Shown: positions 1-5,341 of the stretch, piece by piece
How positions within the stretch are numbered: the first letter of the stretch is position 1
Layout of the letters: every line of letters starts with the position of its first letter
From: UBA2128 sp964534955
GTDB lineage: Bacteria; Fidelibacterota; Marinisomatia; Marinisomatales; UBA2128
Length of the DNA: 6,390 nucleotides
Assembly: GCA_964534955.1 (NCBI GenBank)
Contig: CAZHRR010000133.1
Location: 1-6,390, forward strand
Direction of reading: 5' to 3'
The notes under the pieces: generated by a model
The model's database searches: none
The model's input: the letters and a program-made list of their open reading frames with translations, nothing else
What the model was told of the DNA's origin: nothing
Program-made: the position numbers and the translations under genes

Positions 1-281
1 GCAAACAGACCGATCTGTTCACCCCCGCTGCCCAGTTTGATCTCAACATGCAGAATCCCCTGTTCAGACTCTTTATCTGCCCATAGCAGTAGGAATCCGC
101 CCGGATCGATGGTTGTCGAATCAGGGGCGGTGTCTGGGATCTGCCAAGTCGTCGGTGATGTACATCCCGCCGACATCTACAGAAGCAGTACCTCCGTTGT
201 AGATCTCGATGAAATCGTCGTAATCGCCATTCTCATCCGTGCAGCAGGAATCAGCACTGTTGCTAGTAGCATCTTTTTCAT
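1..281 (-). pseudogene. Broken lamin-tail-domain (LTD) secreted protein, 5' part
   Basis: The start is the ATG at 281, six bases after a strong AAAGGAGGAAGG ribosome site. It opens a signal-peptide-like MKKMLLATVLI, but that frame stops at TAG 179. The next frame (about 258 to 152, closing at TGA 123) encodes an LTD beginning: SCCTDENGDYDDFIEIYNGG, then VDVGGMYITDD. From 149 to the window edge the first frame resumes with the rest of the same domain: TWQIPDTAPDS, then DPGGFLLLWADK, HVEIKLGSGGEQIGLF. Together these make one lamin-tail fold (PF00932 type), which in bacteria occurs in exported surface proteins, often as a module of larger ones. Two frame changes that cancel each other break it, and about six residues usually found between ITDD and TWQI are missing. 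It is either a real pseudogene or a small assembly or consensus error in a repetitive family. The protein continues beyond base 1, so its other domains are unknown. GC here (126 of the first 240 bases) is higher than in the transporter gene. Confidence 0.72.
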
Positions 282-283
282 GA

Positions 284-295
284 CCTTCCTCCTTT
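284..295 (-). promoter_or_regulatory. Strong ribosome binding site of the LTD gene
   Basis: On the minus strand AAAGGAGGAAGG ends two bases before the ATG at 281, with GGAGG spaced six bases from it. This fixes the start of the lamin-tail gene. A second AAAGGAGGAAAA at 340-329 lies 15 bases before an in-frame upstream ATG at 317. That start would add twelve polar, basic residues (MSSSNNNKRRKV) before the signal peptide, so the 281 start is preferred. Confidence 0.7.
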
Positions 296-342
296 TGTTG
301 TTATTCGATGAACTCATAAACAAAAAGTTTTTCCTCCTTTCT

Positions 343-1329
343 CTATTCTTTCAGTGAGTAAACGTACAACGTTTCTTTTTCATCGTTGACGAGGTAAACT
401 GATTTGTTCTCAACATTCACAGCAATACCTTCCATATTGGTTAGAGCGATGGAATAGTATTTCAGTACATTGCCGGAAGTATCACACTTATAGACTTTCT
501 GGTTCTGATCACTCACAATCCAAAGGGTATTTTCTGCGGGATCATAGTCTATTCCGGCATAATCATCCGCAAAGTACAGGCGATTGTATTGGACCAGATT
601 GAACTCGTCATCAAGTTCAATTAGAACACCCGGGTCTTTCTCCTTCAGTATAAAGAAATGTCTGTCTTCAGGTCTAACACTTATGCCTTCCAATCCACCG
701 GAACCATCTGTACTTCCAGATACAGCTACACGTTGGACTTCATCCCCGTTATTATCCACGTGAACCAAATCTCCTGAAGCTTCTTCAACAACCCAAAAAC
801 TTGAATCAAAATAGTTCAAAGTAATCCCTTCGAGATCCGAACCGTAATACGGTATTGATGAAATGATATCTCCAGTCATTGATACCTGGTAGATACCTCC
901 ACCGGGCTTATCACTCACTGTCCAAAGGCTTTGTTTATCATCCGCTAGCACCAGACCTGAGGGAGATACCACTGGAACACTAACTTGTTCTACTAAGATT
1001 AAGGCAGAACTGATAAAGATTGATACTGTTACTATCGAAGTTCCATCTTTATCATCCGTTACATTTAAAGTGACATCGTAAGTTCCCTCTTCATCGAAGA
1101 AGTGAGTTACATATTCCCCAACTCCCACTTCCCCATCCCCGAAATTCCAATCGTATGCAACTATAACACCATCCTGATCTGATGAAGAAGAAGCATTAAA
1201 TGTAATGACTTCTCCGGTAACCGGCTCCTGAGGAATATAGTTGAAAGAAGCTTCTGGAAGTGAATTGTCCGATTCGCTCTCACAAGAAGTAAACAGAAGG
1301 ATAGCACTAAATCCAAACAACCATTTCAT
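343..1329 (-). CDS. Lipoprotein with PKD domain and SdiA-regulated-type beta-propeller
   Basis: This 328-residue protein starts with a short lipoprotein signal, MKWLFGFSAILLFTSC, with the acylated cysteine at 16. The -3 residue is Phe, so the lipobox is loose. Residues about 26-107 form a PKD domain, a beta-sandwich common in surface proteins, with the hallmark WNFGDG at 61-66 and an EGTYDVTLNVTD strand at 81-92. Residues about 110-328 form a propeller resembling the SdiA-regulated family (PF06977): (L/M)EGI or AGI motifs at 166, 213, 258 and 299 recur every 41-47 residues, each followed by a strand such as SFWVVEE, HFFILKE, TLWIVSD or VYLVNDE. It is probably anchored to the outer membrane. 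The ligand is unknown; in this fold the acidic residues near the EGI turns often bind metal. The ATG lies 11 bases after the stop of the preceding gene and has no Shine-Dalgarno sequence, which suggests translational coupling. The domain calls are good and the biological role is not known. Confidence 0.88.
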   Translation of the reverse strand: MKWLFGFSAILLFTSCESESDNSLPEASFNYIPQEPVTGEVITFNASSSSDQDGVIVAYDWNFGDGEVGVGEYVTHFFDEEGTYDVTLNVTDDKDGTSIVTVSIFISSALILVEQVSVPVVSPSGLVLADDKQSLWTVSDKPGGGIYQVSMTGDIISSIPYYGSDLEGITLNYFDSSFWVVEEASGDLVHVDNNGDEVQRVAVSGSTDGSGGLEGISVRPEDRHFFILKEKDPGVLIELDDEFNLVQYNRLYFADDYAGIDYDPAENTLWIVSDQNQKVYKCDTSGNVLKYYSIALTNMEGIAVNVENKSVYLVNDEKETLYVYSLKE

Positions 1330-1340
1330 TATAGATGCAG

Positions 1341-2585
1341 TCAGAACTTTTTCAGAATCTCACTAAGATCGTACACCAGAATGCGCGAGTTCCATTGATC
1401 TACAACTGCCAGCCGCATAGACCCATCTTTAAGGATAACTGCAGAAACACCATCCGGTGAAGCCAGTTCGTTTTTGAGCCAGTCATTCTTGAGGTGCGGC
1501 ATGGCTTCCCCAGCAATGATGGTCTGCTCATTATAGTTAATTCCATCAATTACACAGTCAGTATGATCATCACAATAGAAGTATGCCCTCTTTCCGAGAT
1601 ATCCTTTACACTCGCTGGTGTTTCTATCGAAGAAGTAGATCCGCCCCGCTTTTTCATCAACTGCAATTAGAACCTCACCAAATACACACAGTCCTTCCAC
1701 TGAATCATTAAAATACCCACTAGTAATGGAATCATTCTCAATAGTTACACCTAACAACTGATTAAGAAAACAGCCGGTCTGCAGATCGAAGGCTGCTACA
1801 TACCTCTTCCTGGCCACATTCCCAAACTGTTCTTTGTTAGGTTTTTCTTCGGCTATGTAGAGGGTAGTTTGATCTTCACTGATGGCCATTCCCTCACTCT
1901 TGAACATCACTTTAGTTATTTCCTGTGTTTGAGTAAAATTACGATCGTAATCGTATGTAATACGTCCTTCTTTAACAACTTTCTTAAATTTCCTGAATCC
2001 GAAATTTTTATTCTTCTCATTCTTAAATACTTTTTTCGCCATATCAATGACATACAAATCACCATTTGCCGCAGATATCAACCCCTGTGGTTTTATAAGA
2101 CCACCATCATTCTCAAGATGGTAGTACTCCTCGGCAGATACTTTTGTCGGTCTCCCAATGAATTGATCAAGAGTTAGATCAGGTTGAAATCTCGCGATCC
2201 GTCCCACACCCTCAAGAGTAACATACACATACCCTTCACTATCCTTAGTAACACCAGTGGGGATGATCTCAGTGTCTTCCAGCCCTAGATCATCGGCAGA
2301 GATAGAGCGAATCAATTCGCCGGAAAGAAAAAAGTGCTGAATACGATTGTTGTCCACATCAGTTACGACCATTGATCCGTCAGCAAGGAATTCAACATCG
2401 TCCGGCTGAGCCAGTTGATCAGGACCATTACCATAGCCTTTTGAGAGATAGGGGACAATACCCAACGGTTCTATTTCAGAGGTTAAATCCAGTAAGGAAG
2501 TGGTGTCAGAATCATCCTGCGAGAATAAGATAGAACAAAACAGAGCAACAACATTGAAAAGGATGAATTTCTTATTCATCAGCAT
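1341..2585 (-). CDS. Exported NHL/phytase-like six-bladed beta-propeller protein
   Basis: This is a 414-residue secreted protein with signal peptide NKKFILFNVVALFCSILFS and probable cleavage near residue 22. No lipobox is visible, so it is likely periplasmic or released. Six blade-like repeats can be read: QPDDVEFLADGSMVVTDVDN (about 60-79), PTGVTKDSEGYVYVTLE (109-125), KPQGLISAANGDLYVID (165-181), SEGMAISEDQTTLYIAEE (230-247), VEGLCVFGEVLIAVDE (296-311) and SPDGVSAVILKDG...VVDQWNSRILVYDL (376-407). Blade 1 is a typical NHL repeat, as in ligand- or protein-binding propellers. The EG(M/L)...EE/DE turns of blades 4 and 5 recall the acidic metal-binding turns of beta-propeller phytases and phytase-like esterases, but I cannot confirm an active site. 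Two ATGs (2585 and 2579) are possible and neither has a clear Shine-Dalgarno; a GGGG lies six bases before the first. It follows a terminator-like hairpin and a perfect dyad, so it probably opens its own transcription unit with the PKD lipoprotein. Confidence 0.85.
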   Translation of the reverse strand: MLMNKKFILFNVVALFCSILFSQDDSDTTSLLDLTSEIEPLGIVPYLSKGYGNGPDQLAQPDDVEFLADGSMVVTDVDNNRIQHFFLSGELIRSISADDLGLEDTEIIPTGVTKDSEGYVYVTLEGVGRIARFQPDLTLDQFIGRPTKVSAEEYYHLENDGGLIKPQGLISAANGDLYVIDMAKKVFKNEKNKNFGFRKFKKVVKEGRITYDYDRNFTQTQEITKVMFKSEGMAISEDQTTLYIAEEKPNKEQFGNVARKRYVAAFDLQTGCFLNQLLGVTIENDSITSGYFNDSVEGLCVFGEVLIAVDEKAGRIYFFDRNTSECKGYLGKRAYFYCDDHTDCVIDGINYNEQTIIAGEAMPHLKNDWLKNELASPDGVSAVILKDGSMRLAVVDQWNSRILVYDLSEILKKF

Positions 2586-2597
2586 ACACTACCCCAC

Positions 2598-2615
2598 TTG
2601 GTTACCTGTAACCAA
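2598..2615. promoter_or_regulatory. Perfect 8+2+8 inverted repeat, candidate operator
   Basis: The sequence TTGGTTACCTGTAACCAA is a perfect dyad with 8-base arms and a 2-base centre. It ends 12 bases before the ATG at 2585 of the NHL propeller gene. The 2-base centre is too short for a good RNA hairpin loop and there is no T tract, so a dimeric repressor or activator site is more likely than a terminator. No convincing -10/-35 pair can be read next to it, and no regulator gene lies in the window. The structure is seen directly; its role is inferred. Confidence 0.45.
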
Positions 2616-2634
2616 TTTTCTTTCGCAACAATTA

Positions 2635-2669
2635 AATCAGAGCCAGCCGGTATTTGACCGGCTCTGATT
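2635..2669 (-). terminator. Rho-independent-like terminator after the choice-of-anchor lipoprotein
   Basis: Read on the minus strand, AATCAGAGCC pairs perfectly with GGCTCTGATT ten bases deep. The intervening 15 bases contain a GC-rich CCGG pair (CCGGTCAAATACCGG) that can extend the hairpin with a bulge. It is followed by the moderately T-rich TTAATTGTT. It lies 29 bases after the stop codon at 2698 and before the next gene's dyad, as expected for the end of a transcription unit. A weaker 5-bp hairpin (AGCAA/TTGCT, 2679-2695) lies between it and the stop. The weak T tract leaves some doubt. Confidence 0.7.
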
Positions 2670-2697
2670 CATACTGTCAGCAACTTAGAATTGCTAC

Positions 2698-3968
2698 TTA
2701 GTCTCTGGCCCACTGGGCAGTAAACATAGTAATACTGCCTTCTCGCTCATTGGCAGAGAATGCAACGCCATTTGTCTGATGCATACCCAGACCTTCGGAA
2801 CCGATCGTACTCTTTTCCCAGCCATTATCATTCTCATAGTCAATCCCAGCCGGAGCCATCGAATCAAAAACAGGGTTCGCCGGATCTGTCACATCATAGA
2901 CAATCACTGCGTGTGATTCCTGCAAAGCAAAAACAGCATAGAGTTTATCTGATTTCTCTACTAAAGAACACTCTTCAGGTTCTGTTCGCTTTTTGGCTTT
3001 GCGATCATCACGCTGCCATCCTGCCGGCAGATCGTTTTCTATAATGTAAGGGCTGCCGTACAGAGCTCCATCAGGTAGGCTCATCATCTGGAACGTACCG
3101 TTTTGTTCATTGGAAATCAAGCCTAGAGCTCCGTCAGGCGAGATAANNNNNNNNNNGGTTCTGCAGTGATACCTTCACCGCCAGCTTCAATATCATCGGG
3201 TAGATCGACTATGGTTATCTTGCTTGCGTCCAGAGGCACGTCAGATGTATTGAAGATTATGATCTGACTTGTTTCCTGCACGGTAACGATGACTGTGCCG
3301 TCTGCAGATGTTTCGCAATGTTCCGGCTCAGAATCAACATCCCAATTCACGAGATAATCTTGAGCCAGTGTCGCATTGGCGATCCCGTCAGTGAGATCGA
3401 TGATGGACACGCTTCCGCCCCACCTGTCCTCAGGCTTGCAGGGCCGGTCCTCACGATCATCCTCGCAAGCGACAATCAGATAAGAACCGTCTTTAGTAAA
3501 GGCAGTTCCGTCTGGGTTGTAACCCACTTGCACTTCGCTTACAATTGTCCCATCGGACAATCTTACAAACAAAACCTTCCCAAGTGCACAATCCACTTCT
3601 GCCACACAGACGGCCACGTAGTTTTCGCCGCCTATTTGTGGTGAAACATCAAGTGAAGTCATCTCTGCAGTAGCAGATCCTGGATCCAGGTCATAGTATG
3701 CCGTAAATGCGAAGCTGGACGAAGTGTATTCAATCACAGTCAGACGGTTAATTGCTGAAGAGACGAACACAGCTTGATCATCCGTACCCGGTACTGTACG
3801 AATAATCTCGGCGTTTGCATCTTCTCCCGCGCTGAGGGACATGACAGTCTCGATATCAAAACTGTCATACGTGATTTCGATGTCCTCTTCTTCCTCCCCA
3901 CAACCGACAAAGAATACCAATCCAGAGATCAGCATCAGTGATGTGAGGACTTTGAGTAACTTATCCAT
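2698..3968 (-). CDS. Choice-of-anchor I-like beta-propeller lipoprotein, interrupted by assembly gap
   Basis: This is one gene seen as two pieces. The N-terminal piece has 270 residues plus a partial Pro codon, ending GEGITAEP; the C-terminal piece has about 148 residues, beginning ISPDGALGLISNEQ. The start at 3968 (MDKLLKVLTS) follows AAGGAGGAG eight bases upstream. A lipoprotein signal ends in FFVGC with Cys 23 followed by GEEEED. Family signatures appear in the expected order: NPDGTAFTKDGSYLIVACED (about 151-170), GGSVSIIDL (184-192), SEPEHCETSADGTVIVTVQE (213-232), then after the gap EPEECSLVEKSDKLYAVFAL, VIVYDVTDPANPVF and GSEGLGMH...AFSANEREGSITMF. These match the propeller that is elsewhere joined to various anchors and to phosphatase/phytase-like proteins (choice-of-anchor I). 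Here an N-terminal lipid replaces the C-terminal anchor. Binding partner or enzymatic activity is unknown. Extra cysteines (121, 127, 168, 177, 218) are unusual and may form disulfides. It lies 102 bases after the porin gene, probably in its operon, and ends at a terminator. Confidence 0.85.
3147..3156. other. Assembly gap of unknown true length inside the lipoprotein gene
   Basis: Ten Ns separate GGTATCACTGCAGAACC from TTATCTCGCCTGAC (minus strand). Keeping the two homologous halves in one frame needs a gap length of 2 modulo 3, so ten is a placeholder. Reading straight through gives a false C-terminus (LSRLTEL) at 3123, and TTG 3120 then looks like a false start. The domain layout suggests that only a few residues are missing. 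Confidence 0.9.
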
Positions 3969-3969
3969 G

Positions 3970-3986
3970 GTTATCTCCTCCTTCGT
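3970..3986 (-). promoter_or_regulatory. Ribosome binding site deciding the lipoprotein start
   Basis: On the minus strand CGAAGGAGGAGATAACC leads into the ATG at 3968, with GGAGG eight bases from it. This selects the MDKLLKVL start, which gives a clean lipoprotein signal, over the upstream in-frame GTG at 4025, which would add 19 charged residues and has no ribosome site. Confidence 0.8.
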
Positions 3987-4027
3987 TTCAAGAGTCTTGC
4001 AATATCCTCTTCTATCATTTAGCACAT

Positions 4028-4048
4028 AAGCCGGAACTATCCCGACTT
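4028..4048 (-). promoter_or_regulatory. Intercistronic hairpin between porin and lipoprotein
   Basis: On the minus strand AAGTCGG and CCGGCTT can pair over seven bases with one G-U, closing the loop GATAGTT. It starts 23 bases after the porin stop and is followed by ATGTGCTAAATG, with no T run. It could be an mRNA stability or processing hairpin, or a weak attenuator, rather than a full terminator. Confidence 0.35.
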
Positions 4049-4070
4049 AGTTCTTTATGAATTCCAATTC

Positions 4071-5278
4071 CTAGAACTCGTATTTAATTTGGAATAACAA
4101 CTGATCATCCTTTACAAACGAATTATCAGTCGTAACACCAGTGTCTTCATTTACATCAATACCTCCTCCCGTTACTTCATCCAACACGTAGTATTCATAC
4201 TTAATAGTCACAAAGTTATTTAGAGGCGCCAAGATTGCAACGGTTGCCATTGACCTATCCCATGTTTCAGGGTCACCCAGAACAGGGGGATGTCTTTCAA
4301 TATTGAGTNNNNNNNNNNCCCATAACGAGCCACAGGTTCGATGTATTGGACAGGAAGAAAGCCAAGAGTCAGTTTTATAGATCCCTCGACATAATAACCG
4401 TTGCGGGGTAACAGACCGTCTTGAGCCTTGATGTACTCAGCCCTCAGTTGAATGCCGCCCCGATCAAAACCTGCCCGACCTCCGTACCACCAATGCGTCT
4501 TATCGTCTTCTTCCCAATCCGGATTACTATCTGCTAAGTCACTATATCCTGGTAAGAATCCAAGAGACGTTTTCCAATCGTAATCATCTATAAGAGTACC
4601 TGTGTAATACCAACCCTGGGCGGAAAGACCGAAAGCTTCCAAAGCGAGAGCGCCACCATATTCGAATGTCTGTCCGTCCTTATCATCATAATCATCATAA
4701 ACCATCATTTTGAATGATTTATCTTCCGCAGCGTCATCTGTACCGAATGGTCTTTTCATTGCAAAAGAGAGATTGCCCGTAAACCCGATAGGTCCGAATT
4801 CAGCTTTTGTTCTGGATGTAATATGATATTCTCTCCCTTTCCAAAAAGCAGTGCCAATAAGTGGGTAACCCTCAGTATGTCGCTTGGTCGCTATCATGGG
4901 TTTATTTTTCCCAACCTCGAACATGGTATTTATCGAGGGCACTATAAGCCGTGCGTAATGCTTATCCACATTGGCCTTCTGGTCGCCAAAACGGAGTTCA
5001 AATTTGTAGTATAAATTTTCGCTGTAGTCGATTCTCGTGGAGAGAATAGCCTTATCAATCCGCATGTGGGGACTGCGGGTTTTTACTTTCTGATAGGTCA
5101 GATCCTGGTTAGTAAATCCACCCGGACCTTCCACATCTACAAACTCCATTTCCACTTCACCACCAAAAGTAACATTAAGGCCGCTTTCCGATTGAACACT
5201 TATTGTCTGTGCCGAAATACCAGTAGAGAGCAATAAAGACAATAAAATACCCTGAAGGTTATTATTAATCTGTATCAT
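4071..5278 (-). CDS. OprO/OprP-type phosphate-selective porin, interrupted by assembly gap
   Basis: This outer-membrane beta-barrel has 320 residues before the gap and 79 after it, near the usual size of the O/P porin family (PF07396). The signal peptide MIQINNNLQG...TGISA is likely cleaved at about 23. Alternating-strand barrel sequence follows, with the family region HMRIDKAILSTRIDYSENLY (71-90), then FELRFG (93-98), FEVGKNKPMIATKRHTEGYP (120-139) and EPVARYG (314-320). After the gap come NIERHPPVLG, ATVAILAPLNNFVTIKYEYY and the C-terminal strand LLFQIKYEF, ending in the terminal Phe required for barrel insertion. The stop is TAG at 4073-4071. Family members pass phosphate, polyphosphate or other anions. 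The actual solute here is unknown, although the OPA antiporter upstream fits an organophosphate or phosphate. AAAAGGAG lies nine bases before the ATG at 5278. The gene follows the transporter by 63 bases in the same direction. Confidence 0.9.
4309..4318. other. Assembly gap of unknown true length inside the porin gene
   Basis: Ten Ns interrupt the porin between ARYG and LNIERHPP. The true length must be 2 modulo 3 for the barrel frame to continue. Reading ten Ns literally gives a false end at 4220 (QWQPLQSWRL) and loses the genuine C-terminal strands. The missing stretch would encode the strand turn after EPVARYG and is probably short. Confidence 0.9.
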
Positions 5279-5295
5279 GCTATTGAGCTCCTTTT

Positions 5296-5329
5296 CTTGT
5301 TATTTGTGTTTGCAACGAACTTGTTATTT
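5296..5329 (-). repeat. Short direct repeat AAATAACAAG, two copies
   Basis: The ten-base unit AAATAACAAG occurs at 5329-5320 and 5305-5296 on the minus strand, 24 bases apart, in the 63-base gap between transporter and porin and just before the porin ribosome site. The spacing is about two helical turns. It may be chance in an A-rich leader, or a site for a regulator or RNA-binding protein. No terminator hairpin is visible here, so read-through from transporter to porin is likely. Confidence 0.35.
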
Positions 5330-5341
5330 TTTTCACTAAGC

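Noticed and set aside
37..357. Plus-strand open frame of 106 codons
   Set aside because: It lies antisense to the LTD remnant, whose minus-strand frames match a known domain, and it has no ribosome site or recognisable protein.
1869..2177. Plus-strand open frame of 102 codons
   Set aside because: It is antisense inside the NHL propeller gene, with low-complexity composition and no family resemblance.
2586..2634. Sigma70-like promoter before the NHL propeller gene
   Set aside because: TTGCGA, TTGTTG and TTAATT were tried as -35 elements, but none has an acceptable -10 partner at 16-18 bases.
2760..3044. Plus-strand open frame of 94 codons
   Set aside because: It is antisense to the C-terminal half of the choice-of-anchor lipoprotein; no motif seen.
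3318..3644. Plus-strand open frame of 108 codons
   Set aside because: It is antisense to the N-terminal half of the same lipoprotein, which has clear family signatures.
3969..4025. Upstream GTG start for the choice-of-anchor lipoprotein
   Set aside because: It has no ribosome site and puts 19 charged residues before the signal peptide, while ATG 3968 has an ideal AAGGAGGAG.
3841..4029. Plus-strand open frame of 62 codons
   Set aside because: It is antisense to the lipoprotein signal region and its ribosome site; no independent support.
4823..5014. Plus-strand open frame of 63 codons
   Set aside because: It is antisense inside the porin gene; no ribosome site or known protein.
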